Below, piece by piece: positions 1 through 10,439 of a stretch of 64,000 nt of DNA. The notes beneath the pieces were generated by a model, which made no database searches, was not told the origin of the DNA, and saw only the letters and a program-made list of their open reading frames with translations. The translations under genes and the position numbers were made by a program. Source of the DNA: Aquatica leii (taxonomy: Eukaryota > Arthropoda > Insecta > Coleoptera > Lampyridae); the NCBI GenBank assembly GCA_035610365.1, contig CM069432.1, positions 106,101,529-106,165,528 of the forward strand. Direction: 5' to 3'. Numbering within the stretch: position 1 is the first letter of the stretch; every line of letters begins with the position of its first letter.

Positions 1-2002
1 AAAATTTTCGTCCATACAAATACTTGTAGAAATGTTCGATGGACTTAACAACTCCCTCCTAGTCACGCAATAATTCCTTTCTGGCCTGGACAAAACCTTG
101 CTAAAGTACGCGATAACTTTTTCTTGTCCATCTTGAACCTGCGAAAGGACCGCGCCTATGGCCATATTGCTTGCGTCGGTATCCAAAACAAACTTTCCAT
201 CTTCTCGTGGATAACTCAAAATCGGCGAAGTGACTAGGGTCTGTTTTAGTTGATTAAAAGAATTTTCACAGTCTTCATTCCATCTAAATTCTGCTTTTTC
301 TTCGGTTAATTTTGTCAATGGTTTGGCAATATTGGCAAATCCGGGTACAAATCTTCTATAATAAGTGCACAACCCAAGGAAACTTCGGACCTGATGTTTG
401 TCGATCGGTCTTGGCCATGCTTGCACTGCTCGGATTTTGTCTGGGTCAGCCCTTACTCCATCTCTAGATACGACGTGGCCAAGGTATTGGACTTCCTTCT
501 TAAATACGTGGCACTTCTTTGGGCTCAGTTTGAGGTTAGCCCCACGTAATCTCTGGAACACTTCCTTCAAGTTGTTCAAGTGCTCTTCAAACGACCTTCC
601 AACCACGATCACGTCGTCCAGGTAAACCAAACACGTCTTCCAAGACAATCCGCGCAAGATGGTCTCCATCAAACGCTCGAACGTTGCAGGAGCGTTACAC
701 AGGCCGAAGGGCATTACGGTGAACTGCCACAAACCAGTTCCGATCGTAAAAGCTGTTTTTCACGATCCTTGGGTTCTAATTCTACCTGCCAGTATCCACT
801 CTTTAAATCTAACGTAGAAAACCACTGGGATCCTGACAGGGTGTCTAGCGTATCGTCAATTCTGGGTAAAGGGTAGCTGTCCTTTTTGGTCACGTCGTTT
901 AGCTGCCTGTAGTCTACGCAAAACCTCGTTGATCCATCTTTCTTCTTCACGGCAAGAGTACCACTGGGGATGCCCATGGACTACTTGAAGGTTCAATCAC
1001 GCCTTCTCTCTCCATATCCGTAATTATTTGTTCGGCTTCTTCTCTTTTCGCCAAAGGAAGTCTGCGTGGATGTTGTCGTATCGGCCGAGCGTCTCCGGTA
1101 TTAATTTTATGTTTCACCACGTTAGTTCTTCCTTTGGAGCCACTCTCCAGCGCGAACACATCTTGGTACTCTTGGATCAACACTTTAACTTTAGCCAGCT
1201 GGTCTTGGCTGAGGTTTTGGCATTTGGTGGTAAGAATGTCCAATAGATGTTGTGGACACTTTTTCGGCGACGTATCTTCGTTCGACTTCACGCATCTCAC
1301 AATTTGTGATACTAGCGTGCATTGGCCTACCACGGTCTTCTTTTTCAGCGTTACAGGATCTGAGTTGATGTTTAAGATCCTTACTGGCATCGTGTTCTTT
1401 ACTCGTACTAAAGTTCTTCCAACGAGTAGTTCCTTTTCAACTAAACCGCCCTCCATTGGTTCAATCGCGCGTATGTAGCCTTCCCGGAGATTTCCATCCA
1501 GGCGTGCCATCACCACACTTTCAGTCCTTGCAGGCAGAGTCACGTCTTCACTCAATAAGACTCGCACGGCTGCCTTCTCTGACGAATGAAAAGGAATTTC
1601 TTCATTGTCGATCTTCAGGACATCATTCTTCATATCCAAATGGAACCCATACTTCTTTATCACGTCCATTCCCAGGATAACTTCTTCCGTGATGTCGGCT
1701 ACCAGTACTTGGTGGTCGAGTACTCCATTTCCTAAACCAATGGTTACTTTGACTTGTCCGTGAGTAGGTATTTCGTCGCCCGTCGCTGTTCGAAGTCGTG
1801 CTGTTACTGGTGATGTCTTCTCGTTTTCCAATAAGATGTCAGGACGAATGATGGTCTTCGTCGCTCCCGTGTCAACCAGTAACTGGACGCTTCTCCCATT
1901 GATCTTGCCATCGAGATAAATGCTATGCAATTTCTCTCTAGGCGATGCCATTTGGATGGTAATCTCCGGGGCATGGCTCGTTGAGGTCGACTTTCGCCCC
2001 AT
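1..2002 (-). CDS. Pol: aspartic protease, RT and start of RNase H (gypsy), partial
   Basis: The first frame (947-2002, 351 residues) holds a retropepsin domain: [20 protein letters not shown] with the catalytic DTGA, and later [13 protein letters not shown]. It then has the linker that leads into RT ([32 protein letters not shown]). RT continues leftwards with [20 protein letters not shown] and [12 protein letters not shown] near 714-977, and a YLDD-type active site near 605-625. An RNase H start ([16 protein letters not shown]) is readable near 150-200. The order PR-RT-RNaseH assigns Ty3/gypsy. Integrase is beyond the window. As a fossil element the breaks are not itemised; there are about one or two in this segment. 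Confidence 0.88.
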
Positions 2003-2016
2003 TCGGTCGACCCGTT

Positions 2017-2787
2017 CTAGTTTTCCGGACGCTCTTCTGGTTTTCTTTTGGGCTTAGTACAACGGCGTCGTACGTGGCCCACTTCTCCGCAGTTCCAGCA
2101 CGTCAGTTCTCTTCTTCGAGCTTCTCGTTCCCGAAATACCCGTCGCACTATGTCTTCAATGCTTTCTTCTGTGTGCGAGGATACTTCTGCAGCACAACGG
2201 AGCTTATGGCTGCCTCGGTGCGACGCTTGTTTCGCCGCCTCGAACTCCAAAGCATGGGTTAATGCGTCATCCAACGTTTTCGGTCGTGCTAACCGGAGGG
2301 TCTGCTGTGTTTCGCTGTCTCGGAGGCCGTCTACGAAGGTTTGAATAGCTAATTGCTCCAAGAAGGTATCTGGCGCTGTAGGATACGCAAGCCGTGTTAG
2401 TCTGGCGATGTCAGCCTCAAACTCTTGAAGACTTTCGGCAGCTTTTTGAACCCGACTTTTAATTTGAGCCTGGTATACTTGTTGAAGATGAGCATCCCCA
2501 TATCTCATTTCTAATCGTGATATTAAGAGTTCGTAATTTTCTTGCAGGTGGTCCGGAACAGTTTGTAAAATTCCAAGCGCTTCTCCACGTAAGGACACTA
2601 TTAAAGACGTCGCTTTCTGCTTGTTGTTCCAACCATTAGCTGTAGCTGCGGCTTCAAACTGCTTGTAGTAGGTTGACCATGGAACTTTACCATCAAAATT
2701 CGGAGGTACAACTTTGAACTTATGAGTGTTTTCTTCTCGATGGTCCATTATTAAATCTTCACTCGTGACGCTTCCTTCCCGTGACAA
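2017..2787 (-). CDS. Gag with CCHC zinc knuckle (gypsy)
   Basis: A 256-residue frame. Residues about 25-190 resemble the retrotransposon Gag core (PWSTYYKQFEAAA, then LRGEALGILQTV, YGDAHLQQVYQAQ and QTFVDGLRD), the capsid-like part of Ty3/gypsy Gag. A single zinc knuckle CWNCGEVGHVRRRC lies near residues 230-243, followed by a basic tail; it would bind the element's RNA. It lies between the coiled-coil segment and the protease/RT frame, in the expected order. The length is typical for a gypsy Gag. Part of a fossil element; no host role is implied. Confidence 0.88.
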   Translation of the reverse strand: MSREGSVTSEDLIMDHREENTHKFKVVPPNFDGKVPWSTYYKQFEAAATANGWNNKQKATSLIVSLRGEALGILQTVPDHLQENYELLISRLEMRYGDAHLQQVYQAQIKSRVQKAAESLQEFEADIARLTRLAYPTAPDTFLEQLAIQTFVDGLRDSETQQTLRLARPKTLDDALTHALEFEAAKQASHRGSHKLRCAAEVSSHTEESIEDIVRRVFREREARRRELTCWNCGEVGHVRRRCTKPKRKPEERPEN

Positions 2788-2830
2788 TTCATTTGGTTCA
2801 TTCTCTCTTCAAGCAGTTGTATTCTTTCTC

Positions 2831-3250
2831 TCAATTTTGTTTTACTTTGTGTCCTACTTGTTCTCTTTTGTCATTCACAGATTCGCAAATTTCTTCTTTT
2901 AAATTTAACATATCTGCTTGAGTTTCCTCTTGCACAATTTTGATTTGATTTTCTATGCTCGTTTGTATTTCTTCTTTTAATCGTCTAGAATTTTCCATCA
3001 ACTTTTCTTCTATTTTCTGGGTATTTTCAAATAATTTTTCTTCAATTTTCTGAGAGTTTTCTTCCATTTTCTGCGAATTTTCGTAAAACTTTTCTTCCAT
3101 TTTTCTAGAATTTTCGGACAGTTTTGCTTCGATTTTCTGCGAATTTTCGCCCATTTTCCTATTATTTTCTTCCATATTCTTATTCATCGATTCAAGAATT
3201 TCAAATATTTTTGAATCCATTTTCTCTTTTTGCAAACGCGTCACCGGCAT
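2831..3250 (-). CDS. Gag N-terminal coiled-coil segment (gypsy)
   Basis: A 139-residue frame starts with MPVTRLQKEKMDSKIFEILE and is then dominated by about ten short repeats of the form ENSQKMEE or ENTQKIEE between residues 25 and 105. The repeats are rich in Glu, Lys, Asn and Gln with regularly spaced hydrophobic positions, so a long coiled coil is expected. It sits directly upstream of the zinc-knuckle Gag of the same element and directly downstream of the primer-binding-like site, so it is best read as the Gag N-terminus or a leader Gag protein. A coiled-coil Gag start is known in several insect gypsy lineages. I know no enzymatic role for it; assembly is inferred. Confidence 0.7.
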   Translation of the reverse strand: MPVTRLQKEKMDSKIFEILESMNKNMEENNRKMGENSQKIEAKLSENSRKMEEKFYENSQKMEENSQKIEEKLFENTQKIEEKLMENSRRLKEEIQTSIENQIKIVQEETQADMLNLKEEICESVNDKREQVGHKVKQN

Positions 3251-3429
3251 AAATTTAAATATAACACGAATATAAAGTTTTTAAATACACTACTTTATAA
3301 ACAAACACGCGTATCGTATCTCGAGCGATAATAAATTACTTAATGGTATTTACACTAATAAAAATCGCGAACAGCTTTATCTATTTACACGATTTCCACG
3401 GGTTTAAAACCGAACACCTGACACCAATT

Positions 3430-4879
3430 TGTAACGAATTTATTACTTAAAAACTAATTTATTTAAAACGATTAGATCTACGTTTACTTATTATAGAAAT
3501 ATGTACACTTTTAAATTAATCGAACTAACAAAATCTAATAATAAAAACACTTACACTACAATTTATGTATACCGTTGTATAACACTTAAGATAAGATAAC
3601 GTCCTCGGATATCACTCTTGTTTACACTAATTATCACATACACGATTATTCTCGATTTATTTATGTAGACAAACACGTGTTAACGATTTATTTTCACTTG
3701 ATAATCTTCTTAACACATTCGCATTCCAGCAATAACTGACCTACGATTTCCATCTTCGGCTTTTATAGACATCAGCGAATTCTTCTCGATCGTTCCTCAC
3801 TTTTCGTTATATTTTCTAGAAACTAGATAACAGTTCTAGAAGGCTCTTGCATTTGCAAGTAATTTCTCGGACGTTTCAATTGGTTATCTTATATAAACTC
3901 AACGTCTATTTTGCATCGTTTTACTACATTGCAAAATAATAGAATGGCAATATTCTAATGAAACGTAATGCCCTATGATTTTCGTGTTAAAGAAAATAAA
4001 TGTACATATTTTTTATTATATCCTTAGTCAAGTAAGTTAGAATTAAGTATAAAGTGCCAGCGATTCAGAATATGTGTTGTAGCGAAGTGAAGTGCTGAGT
4101 ACAATAAAAAAAAGTGCGGGGAAAGAAAGTAGAGCAAGGAGGGGAGTCGGTGAGAAGCAGTGGCGAAGTACGGGTGATAGGCGACAGTAGAGAGTCGCTG
4201 AGAAAATTGGCGAAGCGAGGCCAAAAAATTAAAGTTAGTGAACTTCCGAAGTGGTACCAATGAGCAGAAAATTAGTGAGCGCTGCAACAAACTGAAAAAG
4301 TAAAGCAAAAGTACCAAGAAGCCGATACGTCAAAAAATAAAGTTCTCAAAGAAAAAGCGGAAGTAGATGGTCTGCAACATTACGACCTCAGCCAGCGAAT
4401 AATAGTACCCAGCTAAGGGTTAGTCAACCAGAAAATAGTAGTTACACAGCGAAGTAGTAGTGACTAATAAGAAACTGTGAAGGAAACCACCCGCCTGTGG
4501 AAAGACGACCGACGCCTCCAAGAGCGTAGTGAGGAAGACGCCGAAATTACCTGCCAGCGATTCTTCGGTAAAAGGTTAGATTTTTAAGAGATATTTTGTA
4601 TTTTCGTAAACTTATGTTTTGTTTCTTTTATTTGAGTATTGGGGCCCTATTACATAAATGTTTGTTTTTCTATGTATTTTATTGTTAATATAAATTTGTT
4701 TGTTCTACAATATTTCTTTCTTGTACAAAATCAAAGGGTTTACCTGGAAGTCTTGGGAGAAAGAAGTCTCATTTTATTCTATTCAAAATAATAGCCGGAG
4801 CAATTCATTTATTATCACATGTTATGTTATTAGAAAAATAAAACGCTTTTAACAAAATTTAAAACACCATAACGTTACA
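3430..4879 (-). repeat. Probable 5' LTR of the minus-strand gypsy element
   Basis: The block begins TGTAACG at 3430 and ends CGTTACA at 4873-4879, matching inverted termini as expected for an LTR. Just inside it on the minus strand is TGGTGTCAGGTG, a plausible primer-binding site starting with the TGG that pairs with a tRNA CCA end. A length near 1.45 kb is long but possible. The inner edge is better supported than the outer one, because the partner LTR is outside the window. A purine-rich, GC-richer stretch at about 4040-4580 lies inside it and could be a separate insertion. Confidence 0.45.
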
Positions 4880-7195
4880 CTAACAAAAAGAGTTTTAAAC
4901 GGCCAGTATTGGCCAATATTCAAATATCGGGAACAGATCGGCACCATATGGTTTCAACTTTGTGTGCTACTAGGGATTTGTTTACAAAAACTACAAATGT
5001 TTAGTAAAAGCATTGTCTGCAATAAATAATATTGAATTAAAAAAAAAAACAGTTGGTCTGACACCACTACCAGGCATACCTCGAAGTCAACCAGCTTCTT
5101 GATATACCTTCTAATTTTTTTTGTTTATGTTCGTATTTTTTTTGTCTAACTGATTAGCGTCTAACCTAGCAACAATAATTTACATGTTTTCATAATTGCA
5201 GTTGTATCAGTTTTGTTAATTTTATCTTTAATTTTTTTATTTTTGATGGTACTTTTAATGTTGAAGCAGTACGATTCCAAAGCGTTCTTGACAAATATAG
5301 TTGATTTTCATTTTCAGATCTATATTTTTTGCCGTTAATAATCATACGTTAGATTTTTTTTTGCTAATCATTTTGTTTTCTTTGTTGGCAAATTTTTACA
5401 GCAGAGAGATTAAAGCTCACGTGCAAATGAAGCCCATATATACTCTACTTTACAAACAATTACTGCTACATCACTCATTTCGATATAATTTACATACAAA
5501 AGTGTACAAAGACATTAAATAGTACTTTACTGTAAAAATCATTATCACTACTTTTGTTTACAAAAAATATATTGGATTACAATACGAACAAAGTAGGCAA
5601 GAAGCAACTTACCATACTTGTTACAGGTATGATAAAAATTAAAATTATATACCAAAATAGATTTATATAATAGGTGCTGAGCTTTAAAAAAATAAATATG
5701 TATAATAATTGTAAAAAACATAAGTATTGACAAGTTTCAAAAGAACGAAACAGCTGTTCTCTATTTTGACGGCTTTACTTATTATCTATGGATCATTGAC
5801 TTTTGCTGTCATTAAACCCAATGTCAATTTTTCTACCATCGTACTAATTTATTATTTTTAATTTACATACATTTATTCAGATAATAGGTGTTTTTGTTAT
5901 AAAAATGTCAATTAGTTTAATAATAAACCGCTGAACTTTTAAAACACTAAGATACATTTGCAATTGTCTCCTACGTTCTTAATTATAGGTACAAAATGTT
6001 TTTACATTTTTTGGAAACATAACACATTTGTAAATATTTCAAGTATATTTTAGCAATAATCGATGAAATGTGTTTTACTTTTCAAGAAAAATTCTTTCCA
6101 ATAAAACATTTTGATTTAGCATTGAATGAGTCTACTTATTGATAATTGTTTATATTTTACTTGCTAATTAATCGTTACAAAATTAATCAAGATTAGTTTA
6201 AGAGAAATAATATAAGTGTTAATTACAAATACTATTAATTATTATATATGTATGTACATAAATAAAAGCAGTGTTAATTAAAATAAATTTTTCCATACAG
6301 TGTTGTTTTTAGTTCAATTAGTACATCGTTATATTTAACAAGATTTTTAAAAAATCGCAATGTAGCAGTAGGTGTTACGTTGTAAAGTATACAAAATCGT
6401 AAGTCTAAGAATTGTAAATTTTACAACCATTAAGAATTTTAAGACCCTTAAACAAAAATTAATTTTTTGCAGTCAATATCAAAATTTTATAATATTAAAG
6501 AACATTAAAAAAAATAAGAGTTTTATAAAGGAGTTTCTTTATCTTATATAAACCATTAAAAGCGTATTTTAGTATATTGAACATATTCTCATTTAGAACC
6601 GATTACACATGTATCTATAAACGTTTTCACACGTATTGTCGGTTAGATTTCAGACTTCAGTTGAACTTGATTGTACTATAAAAGAGGAAGATATGCGTTT
6701 CACGTTAAAAAATTTTATAGAAACAATAAAAATCTTATTACTTTTTCTGTAGTAAGTTTAAGGGTCGAATAGTAAAAAGATTGCTACGCACAGGTGTAAA
6801 CATTGCTACTGGAAAATATGTTGAGTAATAAATTTAAAATTTGTAGCTGTAAAGCATTCAGCCAATCAAAATTATATAATACATTTAATTTCCTAACTAA
6901 ATGCACCAACAATCTAACATTAACATTTATGATTTTTTATACTTTTGTTACGTTCTTTGTGTTTTCTTAAAACTTAATAGTGGTAAGTACCTATATATAT
7001 ATACATATTAAATATTTCAAAACAAACACAGTATATATAACTTCAAAAATACTAATTTACGCAACAAGCGTCGAAAGTAAAACAGAGCATAATAAACAGT
7101 AATGGAACGCAAAACCGCATGGCCAAGCTTTGAATTTGAGTGAATGATGCTATGAAAGTTTTGAGGAGTGTAACATACATTTTTATTGTAGTTAT
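4880..7195. other. Gene-free AT-rich stretch
   Basis: No supported gene or element is visible. Open frames here are short, low in complexity and lack recognisable motifs. There are homopolymer runs and scattered poly(A)-signal-like AATAAA sequences but no clear terminal repeats. Confidence 0.6.
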
Positions 7196-7228
7196 TTGTT
7201 TCAATCCCTTCTATTGGGATTGAAACAA
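7196..7228. repeat. Perfect 13-bp stem hairpin
   Basis: TTGTTTCAATCCC at 7196-7208 is followed by a 7-base loop and its exact complement at 7216-7228. One wobble and one further pair can extend the stem. It resembles prokaryotic CRISPR repeat halves by chance, but there is no array. Function unknown. Confidence 0.6.
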
Positions 7229-7914
7229 GTTACTATTTAAAAAAACACAAGAAGGAAAATAATAAATTAATTTAGAAATAATTTTTTGCGTTACGTTTTT
7301 AAAATCACTTGAAATGTAATGTTGCTGCTACATCTACTAAATTTGTCAAATTTGACATTAATTTTAACATTGTTTTTTTTTTACTTTTACATTTACTTTT
7401 ATGTAGATTTCTAGTTTCTCTTTTGCCACTCTACAAGTATAACTAAATATTATTAAAAAAAAGCACATTTTGTACAACAAAGAATAATAAACAAAAAGCA
7501 TTAGATAGTAACAATCCATTAACAGAAGCAAACCATTTTTACTGGCCCCATCAAAGTTTTCAGGCAGAATGTTGGTTCTGCTAAGATAAAGAATATGTAA
7601 AAATGCAATAGTAAATTGTTCGTAAGCTAATATCAGATTTTTGAAATGATATTTTAATGACTCAACAAAAATACTTATTGCAAACAAAAGTAATTATAAT
7701 TTTAATTAGTTCTAAAAGTGGTCAACGTAAGTTAATGTTACTTCCGCGTAATTTAAAATAACTTTGAATAAACTGCGGGATTTACCATAATTACAGTGAA
7801 TCAAATTGCTTAATTTGCAACCTCATCTTTTCTTCTAAATTACCACTTGTATCTTTTTAGGTATTTAGTAGTGTTAGGTAAATAATATTTTAGGTTAAAA
7901 AAAAAGAAAAAAAA
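7229..7914. other. Gene-free AT-rich stretch
   Basis: No supported gene is visible. The 107-codon minus-strand frame at 7364-7687 has no motif and a composition matching the AT-rich background. Confidence 0.5.
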
Positions 7915-8632
7915 TGTATACTGTTAAAGAGAGGGGAGAGACCCTTAAAGTTTTAAATAGGGGAAGTATTATACGTCACGAGGTGACGTTTAGCGAGTGT
8001 AGTTGGGGATCCCCTTGTTTCAAGTGGTGAGACGGAGGGACGCAAAGCCGACTGTTAAAGCAGCGTCACTCTGCGTGCTTAAGTTGGTTATTAGTAAGTG
8101 TGATTAGATTTGTTTTAGTGCGAGAAAAAAAAAGGAAAATCTATACAGAAAGGGGTAAGTCGCATGAAATTAATACTTGGGGTAAATTGATATGACAGAC
8201 AACCTTATTTATATAATTAGTTGTGCTTAGTGTGATCAACTAATTAATCTGAGCTTAGCGCCACCATATAATTGTTGTGCTTAATGTTATCAACAACAAA
8301 TCGGTCTGAACCGTGTGCCAACCAAATTGTCAATTAATTGTCATAATGCGCTGAGTGTGCCATTTTTCTCCTTTAGTATTTCTTTTCGTGTGGCTCACCG
8401 CCTGAGATTTTGTTTAATTGTTTCAAAGACCCGGAAACAATGTAAATCCGTCCGGCTGATGGCGTGGTTAATTATCTTAAAATATAAATAGTTTTCTTTT
8501 GATCTTTTTCATTTTTTTTCTTTTCTTTTACATTGTTCAAAAATAAAATAAATTGTCACTCAATCGAATTTGTTTCATTTTCCCGTTCGAGTGGCTGACG
8601 GTGCGTATTCCCTATCGTTGCACACATTAGCT
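7915..8632 (+). repeat. LTR-like GC-richer block (possible solo LTR)
   Basis: The block begins TGTATACTG and ends near TTGCACACA, and is clearly richer in GC and CpG than its surroundings. It contains a perfect short hairpin ACGTCAC-GAG-GTGACGT near 7973-7989, the stem-loop series at 8214-8296, and a poly(A) signal cluster near 8541-8550 about 85 bases before its end. That arrangement resembles an LTR with a poly(A) signal upstream of U5. I could not find a convincing target duplication or a neighbouring coding region, so an old promoter or untranslated exon remains possible. Confidence 0.3.
8214..8296 (+). repeat. Two stem-loops with near-identical 13-base loops
   Basis: Stem-loop 1 pairs 8214-8223 with 8237-8246 (10 perfect pairs) around the loop TGCTTAGTGTGAT. 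Stem-loop 2 pairs 8272-8277 with 8291-8296 around the loop TGCTTAATGTTAT. The stems differ in sequence but keep pairing, while the loops stay nearly the same. Related GCTKARTGTK-like motifs recur at about 8251-8266 and 8351-8366. Confidence 0.6.
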
Positions 8633-8639
8633 TATCTGG

Positions 8640-10160
8640 TAAGTACACATTTAAGTGGAGAAAAGTATACTCGATTCATAATGTTAATTTACAAAAAAAA
8701 TCCTTAGTTACGGTTAGTTTCTAACAGTAGATAAGCACGTGCATCATAATAAATTTATGCTGACAAACAACATGTTTAAGTTACAAAAAAACTTCCTATT
8801 AAAATCATAACAACCAAATTATTCATTTGTATGTATTTAATTTTTAAATGTTTTGGAATTATCATACACATTTTTAGTTGCAACTTATTCATAATTTTCT
8901 TCTTTGGAGATAAAAGTTAATTAATGGAGCTTTAGTTTCACATTATTTAACACTCCTTTTACAATGCGGTTTGCTCTGATTGTCAAACGTGTGGTTTTCA
9001 ATACATATTATTTCGATAAGCATGTTTTATTGCTGCCTAACAAAAATGTTAGTACTACATAGGTGTCCAAAAACTGATTGATATTCCTAATTTTACGTGA
9101 GACGAAGTATGTTTTCTTTATTGTGACAGAAACGTTAAATATAGTTTATCAGACTTTTGTTTGTGCGTGCTATAATCTAATTATAATTATAAAAAAAATA
9201 ATCGGTTGTTTTAAATTTTTTTAGTTTTAAAATAATTACCAAAAGTATATTTGACAGGTTAAGTAATTTTACCAGTCAAATAACACAACTACTCAATTTG
9301 CAATAACCACATCTTTAAGAACTGTATGACAATTCAGAAGAGACCAATTATGCGTTGGCAAGTCTCGTTATCTTGTTAAAAATTTAATCATAAATTCTTT
9401 TTAATTACGTTATAATAAATAACACAAGATAACTACTACAAAAATAATCAGTTTTATTGTTATGGTGTCAAAGTGTTACAACACTAGTGCAATTCACTTG
9501 TTTATACAGTAAAAATTATACATTTAAAAGTAATTATAAGCAAAAGTTATTATTCACCGTTATTTTCTTCTATAATTAACGCTTTGTTTCTTTTTACACT
9601 ATTATTTTACAATGTTTTTTTATATTTTGTAAACAAATGTTTTTTATGAAACGATTAAAACGGTTTTTAGTTCAATACATCATTATTAAAACCATCAATT
9701 TTTTAACTGCAATTTTTATATAATTTTGTTAACTTCTTTTCTAAAAATAACACATATTAATTATTAAGCGCTAAATTATTTATTATTATTGTTCAAACAT
9801 GAACAATTACATTTAATTATTACTACACATTTGTAACATAATCTTTTTTGCTAACGTAACTTATTACACTAAATGTAAACTACCTCTGTATTAGCATTGA
9901 ATAATAAATGTAAGAAGAAATGCAACTTAAGGGGCGATATCGTATCGACTGCTTGGATCGAGATATAGAGGTCGCTACGTTCGTATTGGATCGAGATTTT
10001 TCAGTTCTTGCGTGTCTGTCGACTTGTAAACTTCGGAATTGAATTGAAAGTTTTTCTTGGGTTAACATTGCGATACGATTTTTGAAATTCTGGTAGTAGT
10101 AATTAATGTTTGTTTGAACTTTTGTTTAGTTTAAGTGTAAATATATTATTGATTTATTTT
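8640..10160. other. Gene-free stretch; possible promoter region of the THAP gene at its end
   Basis: Mostly featureless AT-rich sequence. From about 9935 to 10080 composition becomes more balanced, with repeated GATCGAGAT words and a 9-bp inverted pair (ATCGTATCG near 9948, CGATACGAT near 10072). It lies just upstream of the THAP exon and could be its promoter or an element end. Confidence 0.35.
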
Positions 10161-10164
10161 TAAA

Positions 10165-10435
10165 ATGGGAAAAGTTACAGATCACGGTTGTGTTTATATT
10201 AATTGTTAAAATAATAATACCGAAAACAAAGGTACTAGTTTTCTTAAGTTTTTTATTAGTGATAAAGTGCGTGCTAAAGAATGTTAGAAAAACTGTGGAA
10301 ATATAAACATTGCCACAATGGACTTGGAAGATTTAAAACAAAAGAAGATTTGTGAGAAGCATCTTCGTAGATAATGTATAACAACAAAAGGAAATTTTAA
10401 ACACACTGCAGTTCTTGTTCTACACCTTCAATCAG
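10165..10435 (+). pseudogene. THAP-domain zinc finger exon, decayed
   Basis: One continuous frame from ATG at 10165 reads MGKVTDHGCVYINC, then GTSFLKFFISDKVRAKEC, KNCGNINIATMDLEDLKQKK and ICEKHLRR, then NFKHTAVLVLHLQSG. The C-x4-C at the start and the C-x2-H of ICEKH are the zinc ligands of a THAP domain. The TAVLVLHL tail matches the AVPTL-type end of THAP domains, which bind DNA in P-element transposases and many host regulators. The position of the conserved Trp now reads Cys followed by a stop, and there are three in-frame stops in all (near 10207, 10285 and 10372). The frame ends at a good splice donor, CAG|GTAAAT, at 10435/10436, so this looks like a first exon. Whether it was a P-element or a host gene is not decidable from one exon. 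Confidence 0.72.
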
Positions 10436-10439
10436 GTAA

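Larger units (their letters stand above)
1..4879 (-). mobile_element. Ty3/gypsy LTR retrotransposon, left-truncated by window edge
   Basis: Reading the minus strand from about 4879 leftwards gives, in order, an LTR-like end, a primer-binding-like site, a coiled-coil Gag segment, a Gag with a CCHC knuckle, an aspartic protease with DTGA, a reverse transcriptase and the start of RNase H. That order (PR-RT-RNaseH) is Ty3/gypsy. Reading frames are long and the protein motifs well kept, so it looks comparatively young, with perhaps two or three breaks or frame changes in the part visible. Some frame changes between Gag and Pol may be normal for the family. The integrase and 3' LTR lie outside the window. 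It is a fossil or near-fossil copy; copy number and activity cannot be judged here. Confidence 0.9.

Noticed and set aside
398-1680. Plus-strand frames at 398-625, 580-876, 1028-1246, 1134-1478 and 1456-1680
   Set aside because: They lie opposite the gypsy Pol frame and carry no motifs of their own.
4024-4317. 97-codon minus-strand frame rich in Phe, Leu and Ser
   Set aside because: It lies in the purine-rich LTR block and reflects the complement of that composition; no motif.
7196-7228. CRISPR-repeat-like sequence GTTTCAATCCC...ATTGAAAC
   Set aside because: Single occurrence in a eukaryotic sequence, no array, no spacers; kept only as a hairpin.
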